From Qipengyuania spongiae (GTDB lineage Bacteria; Pseudomonadota; Alphaproteobacteria; Sphingomonadales; Sphingomonadaceae), in contig NZ_CP092471.1 of assembly GCF_026168555.1 (NCBI RefSeq), positions 320,501-384,500 on the forward strand: a stretch of 64,000 nucleotides of DNA. Reading direction: 5' to 3'. The translations under genes were made by a program, and so were the position numbers. Below, one piece after another: positions 52,868-62,037 of this stretch (its first letter is position 1; every line of letters starts with the position of its first letter). A model generated the notes under the pieces. That model was given only the letters and a program-made list of their open reading frames with translations. It was not told the DNA's origin and searched no databases.

Positions 52868-54826
52868 ATGACGGCGCCCATGATCATCAGAACCGCGCCC
52901 TTCGCGCTCGCCATCGCCCTTGTTTCTCAACCTGTTGCCGCGCAGGAAATCCGTCCCGCGACCAATTCCGCGCCTATCGCGCCGCAACTGGACGATGCGA
53001 CGCCGCTGCCGCGCGACGTCGCCTATCCGGGCGGGACCATCGCGCTCGACATCGACGCGACGGATACGCGGCGCGGCGTCTACCGCGTGGTGGAGACGAT
53101 CCCGGTGGTGGCCGGAACGCGCGAACTGGCACTGCTGCTACCCGAATGGCTGCCGGGCAAGCACGGCCCGCGCGGGGCGGCGAACCTGCTGTCCAACATC
53201 CGCTTCTTCGCCGATGGCGAGACGCTCGAATGGCACCGCGATCCGCTCGACGTCTATCGCTTCGTGGTTCAGGTGCCATCGGGCGCGCAGGCGGTCGAGG
53301 CTCGCTTCGTCCACACCTCGCCGGTGACGGGGCGCGAGGGGCGCATCTCCACCACGCAGGAAATGCTCAACCTCCAATGGGAAGCGATGAGCCTTTATCC
53401 CGAAGGTCATTACACGCGCCGCATCGCGGTGAAGCCGACCGTGACGGTGCCCGCCGGGTGGGAGGTCTACACCGCGCTGGACGGCAAGGCGCGTGCCGCC
53501 GACCGGGTGAGCTGGGACGTCGTCGATTACGAGACGCTGGTCGATTCGCCGATCTTCGCAGGCAAATACTCCCGCCAGTGGAACCTCGATCCCGAGGTCA
53601 CGCTCGACGCGGTGGCCGATGCGCCGAAATATCTCGAACTGGCGCCCGAAAACCTCGCCACCTTCGAGAAGCTGGTGGACGAGGCCGATGCGCTGTTCGG
53701 CGCGCGGCACTTCGACCACTACAATTTCCTCCTCGCCATGACCGACCGGATGGGCGGGATCGGCCTCGAACATCATCGCTCGAGCGAGAACCAGTACGAG
53801 CCGACCGCGCTGATCGACTGGGAAAAGATGGACTGGGACCGCAACGTCGTCGCCCACGAGCTGGTCCATAGCTGGAACGGCAAGTTCCGCCGCCCGGAAG
53901 GTCTGTGGACCCCCGACTACCGCACCCCGATGCAGGATACGCTGATGTGGGTCTATGAAGGACAGACGCAGTTCTGGGGCTGGGTGCTGGCGGCGCGATC
54001 GGGCCTGCAGCAGAAGGAGACCGTGCTCGGCATGTTCGCCAATGCGGCGGCGAATTACTCCGAGGGCCAGCCGGGGCGCGCATGGCGCAGCGTGCAGGAC
54101 ACCACCTACGATCCGATCATCAACGCGCGCCAGCCGCTGCCCTACAGCTCGCTTCAGCGCAGCGAGGATTACTACGTCGAGGGCGCGCTTGTCTGGCTGG
54201 AGGCGGACCAGATCATCCGCGAAGGCACGAAGGGGCGCCGCGGGCTCGACGATTTCGCCAAGGCGTTCTTCGGCAAGACCGACGGCGACTGGGGCGTCCT
54301 CACCTACGATTTCGACGAGGTCGTGGCGACGCTGAACTCGGTCTATGCCTATGACTGGGCGGATTTTCTCGACACGCGGCTGCGGACCCCCGACCAGCCG
54401 GCCCCGGTGCGCGGGCTCGAACAGGCGGGCTATCGCCTGGTCTTCAAGGAGGAGATGAACCCCTATGCCGCGGGCCGCGCGTCGGAGGGGAGCGGGCTCG
54501 ATCTCTTTTATTCGCTCGGCATGAACCTGTCGGGCGACGGGACGGTCACCACCACCTTGTGGGACGGTCCGGCCTTCGATGCGGGGATCGTCAACGGAGC
54601 GCAGGTCATGGCGGTGAACGGCACCGCCTATTCCGCCGACACGATGCGCGACGCGGTGACGGCGGCGAAGGCTTCGCAGGAGCCGATCCGCCTGCTCGTC
54701 AAGCGCGGGGAGATGTTCGACACGATCGAGATCGCCTATGCCGGGGGGCTTCGCTATCCCTGGATCGAACCGGTGGGGAACGGCACCAAGGGGCTCGACC
54801 GGCTGCTGAGCGCGCGGACGAAATAG
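52868..54826 (+). CDS. M61-family metallopeptidase with PDZ domain, exported
   Basis: 652 residues from ATG 52868 (ATG 52880 also possible). A signal peptide ends near V-A-A-Q (26). A beta-rich N-terminal domain precedes the gluzincin core with H-E-L-V-H (zinc ligands His330 and His334, catalytic Glu331) and a downstream E in V-Y-E-G. A C-terminal PDZ-like domain (about 535-625, [11 protein letters not shown]) ends the protein. Family members are glycyl aminopeptidases. Substrate unknown. It is divergent from hisS across 80 bases, with no clear Shine-Dalgarno. Confidence 0.9.
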   Translation: MTAPMIIRTAPFALAIALVSQPVAAQEIRPATNSAPIAPQLDDATPLPRDVAYPGGTIALDIDATDTRRGVYRVVETIPVVAGTRELALLLPEWLPGKHGPRGAANLLSNIRFFADGETLEWHRDPLDVYRFVVQVPSGAQAVEARFVHTSPVTGREGRISTTQEMLNLQWEAMSLYPEGHYTRRIAVKPTVTVPAGWEVYTALDGKARAADRVSWDVVDYETLVDSPIFAGKYSRQWNLDPEVTLDAVADAPKYLELAPENLATFEKLVDEADALFGARHFDHYNFLLAMTDRMGGIGLEHHRSSENQYEPTALIDWEKMDWDRNVVAHELVHSWNGKFRRPEGLWTPDYRTPMQDTLMWVYEGQTQFWGWVLAARSGLQQKETVLGMFANAAANYSEGQPGRAWRSVQDTTYDPIINARQPLPYSSLQRSEDYYVEGALVWLEADQIIREGTKGRRGLDDFAKAFFGKTDGDWGVLTYDFDEVVATLNSVYAYDWADFLDTRLRTPDQPAPVRGLEQAGYRLVFKEEMNPYAAGRASEGSGLDLFYSLGMNLSGDGTVTTTLWDGPAFDAGIVNGAQVMAVNGTAYSADTMRDAVTAAKASQEPIRLLVKRGEMFDTIEIAYAGGLRYPWIEPVGNGTKGLDRLLSARTK

Positions 54827-54940
54827 CGGCCGAGCCCCTAACGACCAAGACCGGTTGCCGGGTGCGCACCTTGCCAGTAAAGGCCGCGCGCACCTTTTCC
54901 CACGCCCGGCTCGCCGGACCCATCATCGCAAGAGTATTCC

Positions 54941-55492
54941 ATGCGCATCGATCTGATCCCCACCGGCGACAATCCGCCCGAAAGCCTGAACGTCATCATC
55001 GAAGTCCCCACGGGCGGCGAGCCGGTGAAGTACGAATTCGACAAGGAATCGGGCGCGCTGTTCGTCGATCGCATCCTGCACACGCCGATGCGCTATCCGG
55101 CGAATTACGGCTTCGTGCCGCACACGCTGAGCCCGGACGGCGACCCGCTCGACGCGCTGGTCATCGCGCGCAGCCCCTTCGTGCCCGGCTGCGTCGTGCG
55201 CGCCCGGCCGATCGGCGTGCTGAACCTGGAAGACGAGCATGGCGGGGACGAGAAGATCGTCTGCGTGCCGATCGACACGACCTTCCCCTATTACTCGGAC
55301 GTCGCCGAAACGCGCGACCTGCCGAGCATCATCTTCCAGCAGATCGAGCACTTCTTCACCCACTACAAGGATCTCGAGAAGGAGAAGTGGGTGCGGATCG
55401 GCAATTGGGGCGATGCCGCCGATGCCAAGCGGATCGTGCTGGAAAGCGTCGAGCGCGCCAAGCAGGCGGACCAGTCCGGCATCGGCCGCTGA
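54941..55492 (+). CDS. ppa: Inorganic pyrophosphatase (family I)
   Basis: 183 residues. It contains the family signature D-G-D-P-L-D-A-L-V (metal-binding aspartates) and the K-Y-E-F-D-K and R-Y-P-A-N-Y-G-F segments. It hydrolyses pyrophosphate in the cytoplasm, pulling biosynthetic reactions forward. Normal length for bacterial hexameric enzymes (about 175-180). It follows the M61 gene by 114 bases and is convergent with the MscS/BON gene. Confidence 0.97.
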   Translation: MRIDLIPTGDNPPESLNVIIEVPTGGEPVKYEFDKESGALFVDRILHTPMRYPANYGFVPHTLSPDGDPLDALVIARSPFVPGCVVRARPIGVLNLEDEHGGDEKIVCVPIDTTFPYYSDVAETRDLPSIIFQQIEHFFTHYKDLEKEKWVRIGNWGDAADAKRIVLESVERAKQADQSGIGR

Positions 55493-55536
55493 GACCCGCC
55501 GCCTGAACTCAGGCGCGCCCTCTCATTCCAACGGTG

Positions 55537-56934
55537 TCACTCCACCGGGCGCGAGTGGTCGAGCAGGTCCTTTTCCTGCCCGCCGCCGCTCGCGCGCCGT
55601 TCCTCGTCGACCATCTCGGCGATCTCGTTGGTCGGCCGCACATCCTCTTCGATATCGGTAACCGTGCGGCGCGGCTTCGGAGCGGCAGGCGTCCCCTCGC
55701 CCGAACCTTCCCGCACCACACCGCTTGTCGGCTCGTTCGCGAAGGGCAGGCTCGCCGAGCGCGGATCGAACCGCAGGCGATAGATCGGCTCGGGCAGGCC
55801 GAAGCCGGCATCTTCGAGCGCCGCCTTCACCGCCGGGATCGCGCGGCTCTGCGCCTTCCACCAGTCGGTCTCGCGCTGGTCGACCCAGCCGAGGAAGCGG
55901 ATCAGAACGTTCGAATCGCCGACCTCCAGGATGCGCGCCTCGGGCGGCGGTTCGGCCAGCACGAAATCGAGCGCGGCCAGCGTGTCGCGCCCCAGATGGC
56001 GCGCGGCGACCGCGTCGTCATCGGCATCGACGCCTAGGTCGAACTGGAAACGACGCTGGGGATTGGTGGTGAAATTGGTGATCACCGCCTTGAACACCTG
56101 CGCGTTGGGGATGCGCAGATGGTTACCATCGAGGGTCATTAGGATCGTCGCCCGGCTGGTAAGGCGGATCACCCGGCCTTCCAGATCGTCGATCAGCACC
56201 CAGTCATTGGCGCGGAAGGGCTGGCGCAGGCTCAGCATCAGCGAGGCTACGTAGTTCTCGATCGTGTCGCGCATGGCGAAGCCCAGCGCGATGCCGACTA
56301 CGCCCGCACCCCCCAGCACCGCCCCCATCAGCGCGCCCGCCCCGATCATGTCGAGCGCGATCACCACCCCGCCGACCACGAAGGCGAAGCGGATCGCCGA
56401 CGCGATGAGTTCCGCGAGGAAGGAATTGGGCGCGAGCCGGTGCCACACGCCCGTCAGACCGGCGAGCAGGTAGCCGATCAGCGCGATGACTGCGGCAACA
56501 ACCGCCGCCACGCCGATCAGCGGCAGCAATGCGAGGAAATCGTCGAGGCGGTCCTGGAGGTTCGCCACGCCGCCGAGCCCGCCATCGACCGAGATGTCGC
56601 GCTCGAGCCCGTTCTCGACCGTCACCACGCCGGTCACCCGTCCCGCGATCGCTTCGGCCCGGTCGACATCTTCCGCCTTGGGGACCGTGCCGGTGAGGCT
56701 TACCACGCCCTGCTGGACCGAGACCCGGACACTCCGAAAGGCGGGGAGTTCGGCGAAGATGCCGCTGATCCGCTCGGAAATGCGCTGGTCGGCGCCGCTG
56801 TCCTGCGTATCGGCGATCGTCTGCGCGGGCGCGGCCGTCGCAGTCTCCTGCGGCTCGGGATCGGCAGGGGCCGGCAGCATCGCCGCCAGCGGCGCGGCAA
56901 GGATCAGGGCGAGAATGGCCAGAAAGCGGCTCAT
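55537..56934 (-). CDS. Mechanosensitive channel with N-terminal BON domain
   Basis: 465 residues. A signal-like segment (1-22), then a BON domain (about 48-115, with V-S-V-Q-Q-G-V-V-S-L-T-G-T-V) in the periplasm, then three to four helices and an MscS domain. The pore helix region is G-A-V-L-G-G-A-G-V-V-G-I-A-L-G-F-A (about 208-224) followed by L-R-Q-P-F-R-A-N-D. The last 70 residues form a polar cytoplasmic tail. BON domains bind membranes or other components, so this channel may sense envelope stress. ATG overlaps the pmbA TGA (ATGA, 56931-56934), indicating coupling. Confidence 0.88.
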   Translation of the reverse strand: MSRFLAILALILAAPLAAMLPAPADPEPQETATAAPAQTIADTQDSGADQRISERISGIFAELPAFRSVRVSVQQGVVSLTGTVPKAEDVDRAEAIAGRVTGVVTVENGLERDISVDGGLGGVANLQDRLDDFLALLPLIGVAAVVAAVIALIGYLLAGLTGVWHRLAPNSFLAELIASAIRFAFVVGGVVIALDMIGAGALMGAVLGGAGVVGIALGFAMRDTIENYVASLMLSLRQPFRANDWVLIDDLEGRVIRLTSRATILMTLDGNHLRIPNAQVFKAVITNFTTNPQRRFQFDLGVDADDDAVAARHLGRDTLAALDFVLAEPPPEARILEVGDSNVLIRFLGWVDQRETDWWKAQSRAIPAVKAALEDAGFGLPEPIYRLRFDPRSASLPFANEPTSGVVREGSGEGTPAAPKPRRTVTDIEEDVRPTNEIAEMVDEERRASGGGQEKDLLDHSRPVE

Positions 56935-58277
56935 GTCCCTGCCACCGTCATGCCGTCGATCCGCAGGGTGGGGACGTTGATCGCGTAGCGGAATTCGAGA
57001 TCGTTCGCCGGGACCAGCGCGCGGAACATGTCGAGCAGATTGCCAGCAATGGTGATCTCCGACACCGCGCCCGCCAGCTTGCCGTCGCGGATGCGAAACC
57101 CGTGCGCGCCGCGGCTGTAATCGCCGGTCACACCGTTCACCCCCTGGCCGAACACACCGGTGACGTAGAGCCCGTCGGCGATATCCTCCATCAGCGCCTC
57201 GGGGCCGAGCGTACCCGGTTCCATGTGGACATTGCTGGCCGAGACGCCCGGCGTGCCCGCGCCGCCGCGCGAAGCGTGGCCGGTCAGCTTCTCGCCGAGC
57301 TGGCGCGCACTCGCGGCATTGGTCATCCAGCCGAAGATGCAGCTGTCCTCGACTAGCGTACGCGGCGTGCAGGCGAGCCCTTCGCCGTCGAAGGGGCGCG
57401 AGCGCAGCCCACGGCAGCGCAACGGATCCTCGACGATGCGGATCGCCGGATCGAACAGTGCCTCCTCGCGCCGACCGATCAGGAAGCTCGACTTGCGGGC
57501 GACGGCGGGGCCGCTCATCGCGTCGAGAAGATGGCCGATCAGCCCGTTGCCGATGCGCGGGTCGAAGACGACCGGCATCGCTCCGCCGGGCAGCGAGGTC
57601 GCGCCGAGCCGTGCCACTGCCCGCTCGCCCGCGCGGCGGCCGATCTCGGCCGGTGCGGGCATGTCCTCGCGATGGTGCGCGGTGCGATAGGCGTAGTCGG
57701 TCTCCAGCCCCCCGGCCTCTCCCGCGACGACGCTGGCGCTCAGCGAATGGCCGGTCGCGCCGTAGCCGCGGGCAAAGCCGTGCGAGGTGACGAGCGCGAC
57801 GACCGAGCGGCTGAAGCCCGCCCCGCCGCCGTTCGAATTGGTCACACCGTCCACCGCGCGCGCCGCGTCCTCCGCCTCGAGCGCGGCGGCGCGCAGCTGC
57901 TCGGGATCGGGCTCGTGCGCGTCGGCAAGGTCGAGATCGGGCGGCGGGCCGGACAGCAGCCGCTCCTCCGGCGCGAGCCCGGCATAATCGTCGACCGGGG
58001 CAAGTCGCGCCATCGAAAGCGCGCGGGAAACCAGTTCGTCGAAACCGGCGGCGGAAAAGTCGCTCGTCCGGATCGAGGCGGACCGCTGGCCCACGAAGAC
58101 CCGGAGGCCGATGCTCTCGCTTTCCGAGCGCTCGACATCCTCGAGCTGCCCCAGCCGCACCGACACGCTTTCGCTGGAATTGGCGCGGGCCACAGCATCG
58201 GCGGCATCGGCTCCCGCCCGCCGTGCGCGCGCGACAAGGTCGCTGCACCGCTCGAGCGCTGTATCGCTGTCGATCAT
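56931..58277 (-). CDS. pmbA: TldD/PmbA family metalloprotease component (TldE)
   Basis: 448 residues, the PmbA/TldE size. Recognised by the central R-R-A-G-E-R-like segment (A-E-I-G-R-R-A-G-E-R-A-V-A-R-L-G), the G-G-A-M-P-V-V-F-D-P and the C-terminal G-V-N-G-V-T-G-D-Y-S-R-G-A-x-G-F motif. PmbA forms a complex with TldD that degrades unfolded peptides and matures microcins in E. coli. tldD is not in the window. It is upstream of, and overlaps by 4 bases, the MscS/BON channel gene. Confidence 0.93.
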   Translation of the reverse strand: MIDSDTALERCSDLVARARRAGADAADAVARANSSESVSVRLGQLEDVERSESESIGLRVFVGQRSASIRTSDFSAAGFDELVSRALSMARLAPVDDYAGLAPEERLLSGPPPDLDLADAHEPDPEQLRAAALEAEDAARAVDGVTNSNGGGAGFSRSVVALVTSHGFARGYGATGHSLSASVVAGEAGGLETDYAYRTAHHREDMPAPAEIGRRAGERAVARLGATSLPGGAMPVVFDPRIGNGLIGHLLDAMSGPAVARKSSFLIGRREEALFDPAIRIVEDPLRCRGLRSRPFDGEGLACTPRTLVEDSCIFGWMTNAASARQLGEKLTGHASRGGAGTPGVSASNVHMEPGTLGPEALMEDIADGLYVTGVFGQGVNGVTGDYSRGAHGFRIRDGKLAGAVSEITIAGNLLDMFRALVPANDLEFRYAINVPTLRIDGMTVAGT

Positions 58278-58339
58278 GGCGGAGGAGTTAGGTCAGCGCC
58301 CTGTCGCTGGCAAGCGATCACGCGCGGGCGCCGCCGGAC

Positions 58340-58735
58340 TCAGCCCGCCGCGAGCTTGAACAGGCCGGTGATCAGGAACGGCAGACCGATCGCGAGCGAC
58401 CACAGCGCCAGCTGGTCGAGCCTGTAGGCGCCGCGCAGGGCGGGATCGTGCGCTGCTTCGTCGGAAATGTCCCGCCAGCGCCGCTCGAACCAGCGGCAGG
58501 CAGGAATGATGCCCGCGACGAGCAGGATCAGCGCGAGGTAGGGCAGGATGTTGGGCAGCCCGTCCTGCATGGCGTGGACGGTGACGAAAATCTGCAGCGC
58601 GGTGTAGACCACCAGAGCCAGTGCGACATTGTCGCTCATCCCCTTGCGCCAGTCGATCGGCTTCGCCGCCGGCGCGTCGTGAAGGGCGGTATGGTGCGCG
58701 TTCATATTGGCGCGGTCGTCAAATGCCTTTGCCAT
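58340..58735 (-). CDS. Three-helix membrane protein, function unknown
   Basis: 131 residues. A polar N-terminus with H-H (about 11-15) is followed by three hydrophobic segments (about 37-53, 62-80 and 108-127). No family recognised with confidence. The ATG at 58735 is chosen because a longer in-frame start adds a basic, unconserved leader. It is divergent from lptB with 190 bases between them, and that gap has no supported gene. Downstream pmbA starts 62 bases further on the same strand. Confidence 0.68.
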   Translation of the reverse strand: MAKAFDDRANMNAHHTALHDAPAAKPIDWRKGMSDNVALALVVYTALQIFVTVHAMQDGLPNILPYLALILLVAGIIPACRWFERRWRDISDEAAHDPALRGAYRLDQLALWSLAIGLPFLITGLFKLAAG

Positions 58736-58925
58736 CGTCGGGTATCTCCCCGGTTGCTGTCGTGTCCCGATTCCGCAATATTTCAGAAGTCTGAACGCCG
58801 CGCAAGGGCGGCGCCGCAGCATCTCGCGGCGATACATGCACGATTCTTGCCAGAACGACTGCCTTGCCCCGCCCGTCCGTCGTCAACGGGGTTCCCTGCC
58901 GCGCTTCCCATGCTAAAGGCGTGCC

Positions 58926-59759
58926 ATGAGCGAAGCCGACCACGCCGATCTTCCCAGCGCCAGCCTTTCCGGCGCCGAGCTGGAGCGCGAGGAACTGGTC
59001 GAGGAGGCGGTCGCCGACGCTGCGCCGCCTATCCCGCAGGGCGGCCTCGAACTCGTCTCCATCGCCAAGAGCTACGACAAGCGGCAGGTCCTCTCGGACA
59101 TCTCGCTGACCGTGGGCAAGGGCGAGGTGCTCGGCCTGCTCGGCCCGAACGGCGCGGGCAAGACCACCTGCTTCTATTCGATCATGGGCCTCGTCCGCCC
59201 GGATTCGGGGCGCATCCTGATGGATGGCGAGGACGTCACCAATCTGCCGATGTATCGCCGCGCGATCCTCGGCCTCGGTTACCTGCCGCAGGAAACGAGC
59301 ATCTTTCGCGGCATGACCGTCGAGCAGAACATCAATTGCGTGCTCGAGATGGTCGAGCCCGACCGAGAGACCCGCGCGGCCGAACTGGAGCGGCTGCTCG
59401 GCGAATTCGGTCTCACCCGCCTGCGCGCGAGCCCCGCCATGGCCCTGTCGGGCGGCGAGCGCCGCCGCGCCGAGATCGCCCGCGCGCTGGCTGCCAAGCC
59501 TTCGATCATGCTGCTCGACGAGCCTTTCGCCGGCATCGATCCGCTGTCGATCAGCGACATCCGCGATCTGGTAAAGGACCTGAAGACGCGCGGCATCGGC
59601 GTCCTGATCACCGATCACAATGTGCGCGAGACGCTGGAAATCGTCGATCGCGCCTGCATCATCTATGGCGGGCAGGTCCTGTTCGCCGGGACGCCGCAGG
59701 ATCTGGTCGCGGACGAGAACGTGAAACGGCTCTATCTGGGCGAGAGTTTCACACTGTGA
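58926..59759 (+). CDS. lptB: LPS export ABC transporter ATP-binding protein LptB
   Basis: 277 residues. ABC ATPase motifs: Walker A G-P-N-G-A-G-K-T-T (about 77-85), signature L-S-G-G-E-R-R-R (about 177-184), Walker B L-L-D-E-P-F-A-G-I-D and the switch histidine in I-T-D-H-N-V. The G-R-I-x-M-D-G-E-D-V-T-N-L-P-M-Y-R-R-A region is typical of LptB. An acidic extension of about 35 residues precedes the usual start. It powers transport of lipopolysaccharide or a related glycolipid to the outer membrane. rpoN follows, a common pairing in proteobacteria. Confidence 0.95.
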   Translation: MSEADHADLPSASLSGAELEREELVEEAVADAAPPIPQGGLELVSIAKSYDKRQVLSDISLTVGKGEVLGLLGPNGAGKTTCFYSIMGLVRPDSGRILMDGEDVTNLPMYRRAILGLGYLPQETSIFRGMTVEQNINCVLEMVEPDRETRAAELERLLGEFGLTRLRASPAMALSGGERRRAEIARALAAKPSIMLLDEPFAGIDPLSISDIRDLVKDLKTRGIGVLITDHNVRETLEIVDRACIIYGGQVLFAGTPQDLVADENVKRLYLGESFTL

Positions 59760-59785
59760 CGGACACGCGCGACGGGGACTGAACC

Positions 59786-61234
59786 ATGGCGCTAGCTCCG
59801 CGTCTCGATCTCAGGCAGACCCAGTCGCTGGTGATGACGCCGCAGCTGCAGCAGGCGATCAAGCTGCTGGCGCTGTCCAATCTCGAACTCGAAGCTCATG
59901 TCTCGCAGGCGCTGGAAAGCAATCCGCTGCTCGAAATCGGCGAGGTCCGGCGCGAGACTGAGAGCGATCCCGCAGCGCCTGCGAGCGAACACGAAAGCGA
60001 CCCCGGGGCCGATGGCGAGAGCGCGCTCGACATCGCCGACCATGCGCTCGATCCTGAACGATCTCCGGGCGATGCCGATTGGGGCAAGGCGGCGGGCTCC
60101 GGCGGATCGGGTGACGACCTGCCCGATCTCGAGAACCGCGCGGGCGACGATCCCACCCTCGCCCAGCATCTTTCCGCCCAGATCGGCACGGCCGCGCATG
60201 ACGGGCGCGAGGCGATGATCGCGGCGCGGATCGTCGGCGAGATCGACGATGCCGGCTATTTCACCGGCGACCTGCTGAGCCTGACCGAAGAGCTTGGCGT
60301 GCCGCTGGCCGAGGTCGAGCGCGGGCTGGAACTCGTCCAGTCGCTCGATCCGACCGGCGTCGGCGCGCGCTCGCTTGCCGAGTGTCTGGCGCTTCAGGCG
60401 AAGGAGGCGGATCGCTACGATCCCTGCATGGCGCGGCTGATCGACAATCTCGCCATGCTGGCGGCGGGCGAGATCGCGCGGCTGAAGCGCATGTGCGAGG
60501 TCGACGACGAGGATTTCGCCGAGATGCTTGCCGAATTGCGGCGCTACGACCCCAAGCCGGGCCTGCGCTTCGGCGGCGGGGCGGAAGCGCCGGTGGTGCC
60601 CGACGTGCTCATCGGCGCGAAGGCGGACGGGGGCTGGGACATCCGGCTCAACGCCGACACGCTGCCGCAACTCGTGGTCAACCGCGAATATTATCTCGAA
60701 CTGAAAGACGGCTGCACCGACAAGGCGAGCAAGGCGTGGCTGGGCGAACATCTGACCGAAGCGAACTGGCTGATCCGCGCGCTCGACCAGCGGGCCAAGA
60801 CGATCCTCAAGGTCGCGGCCGAGATCGTGAAGCGACAGGCGGGCTTCTTCCACCAGGGCGTCTCGGCGATGAAGCCGCTGATCCTGCGCGAGGTGGCCGA
60901 AGCGATCGAGATGCACGAAAGCACCGTCAGCCGGGTGACGAGCAACAAGTATCTCGCCTGCGCGCGCGGCACGTTCGAGCTCAAGTATTTCTTCTCCAGC
61001 GGCGTGGGATCGAGCGACGGCGAAGGCGCCTCGTCCCAGGCGATCAAGGCACGGATCAAGGCGCTGATCGATGCAGAGGATGCGAAGAAGGTGCTGTCAG
61101 ACCAAGCGCTGGTCGATGCGCTGAACGCGGAAGGCTTCGATCTCGCCCGGCGCACGGTGGCGAAATATCGCGAGGCGATCGGTCTCGGATCAAGCGCCCA
61201 GCGCCGCCGCGAGAAGAAGCTGGCGGCGCTCTAA
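59786..61234 (+). CDS. rpoN: RNA polymerase sigma-54 factor RpoN
   Basis: 482 residues. The N-terminal activator-interacting region is L-D-L-R-Q-T-Q-S-L-V-M-T-P-Q-L-Q-Q-A (about 6-23), then an acidic region II (about 50-110), the core-binding domain, and the C-terminal RpoN box A-R-R-T-V-A-K-Y-R-E (about 459-468). It directs transcription from -24/-12 promoters with bacterial enhancer-binding proteins. It starts 26 bases after lptB. Its stop is 7 bases from that of the convergent membrane protein gene. Confidence 0.97.
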   Translation: MALAPRLDLRQTQSLVMTPQLQQAIKLLALSNLELEAHVSQALESNPLLEIGEVRRETESDPAAPASEHESDPGADGESALDIADHALDPERSPGDADWGKAAGSGGSGDDLPDLENRAGDDPTLAQHLSAQIGTAAHDGREAMIAARIVGEIDDAGYFTGDLLSLTEELGVPLAEVERGLELVQSLDPTGVGARSLAECLALQAKEADRYDPCMARLIDNLAMLAAGEIARLKRMCEVDDEDFAEMLAELRRYDPKPGLRFGGGAEAPVVPDVLIGAKADGGWDIRLNADTLPQLVVNREYYLELKDGCTDKASKAWLGEHLTEANWLIRALDQRAKTILKVAAEIVKRQAGFFHQGVSAMKPLILREVAEAIEMHESTVSRVTSNKYLACARGTFELKYFFSSGVGSSDGEGASSQAIKARIKALIDAEDAKKVLSDQALVDALNAEGFDLARRTVAKYREAIGLGSSAQRRREKKLAAL

Positions 61235-61241
61235 GGACGGC

Positions 61242-61898
61242 CTAGCCGCGCTGGATGGGCTGGCCTAGCGTGGTCTGTGTGGTGCTGACCTGATCGGAGT
61301 GCCACACGCCGGTGTCGCCGGGCTGGCCGTCCCGCTTTTCGTCATGAATCAGCGCAGCCGGTTCGGCGCCCGCATCGCTGACCAGTTCGTCGAACAGCTG
61401 CTCGTAGTTCTTGAGCGCGCGACGCATTTCCTCGGTCGTCGCTTCGGCGCGACGTTCGGCGATCTCGTGACCTTCGCGATAATGGTGGGCGACCTTGCCG
61501 TGATTGACGGTCAGATCCTCGTAGCGCCGATCGAAGTCGCTCATCGGAAAGCCGCGGGTCTGCATCATGTCGGCAAGCAGGCGATCGCCGCGCAGCATCG
61601 CTTCCTGCGGGCTGTCGACGAACAGCGCCTTCACTTCCTTCCATTGGCCCGCGAACCGGTCGCGCTCGGCAATGGTGAGCGGGCGGATCTGAAAATCGGA
61701 CACCCGCTTCTCGCGCTCTTCCAGGTTGCGCTCGGCGTCGCTGCGACCATGTTCCTTGACTGTGCGGTCGTATTCCTCGCCGAAGGTATCGCGCAGATGG
61801 GCGGTGCGCTTGCGCCGCGTGACGAGCCATACCGCCAGCAGGGCCAGCACCACGATCGCCGCGACGATCACAATGAATGTCGTGTTGTCACCCTGCAC
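61242..61898 (-). CDS. Single-pass membrane protein, conserved hypothetical
   Basis: 218 residues from a GTG at 61898, supported by AGGAGA six bases upstream. One helix (about 8-27) follows a short N-terminus, then a basic R-R-K-R-T and a mainly helical, charged domain with A-E-R-D-R-F-A-G-Q-W-K-E-V and L-L-A-D-M-M-Q-T-R-G-F-P segments. I have seen this pattern in uncharacterised proteins but assign no function. It ends in a low-complexity Q/T tail. It lies upstream of the 5'-nucleotidase gene, divergently. Confidence 0.75.
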   Translation of the reverse strand: MQGDNTTFIVIVAAIVVLALLAVWLVTRRKRTAHLRDTFGEEYDRTVKEHGRSDAERNLEEREKRVSDFQIRPLTIAERDRFAGQWKEVKALFVDSPQEAMLRGDRLLADMMQTRGFPMSDFDRRYEDLTVNHGKVAHHYREGHEIAERRAEATTEEMRRALKNYEQLFDELVSDAGAEPAALIHDEKRDGQPGDTGVWHSDQVSTTQTTLGQPIQRG

Positions 61899-62037
61899 GC
61901 GCCGTCTCCTGTCGCAGCCCGCGCCGTGGCGGGTCCGAGAAAGGATACGCGCACGGTCCCGCCTCGTTCCGGATGGCCCGCTACGATCATCGGTCCGGAG
62001 ACTTGAAACCGTCACGCGTCCGGCGCATCGGGCGGAC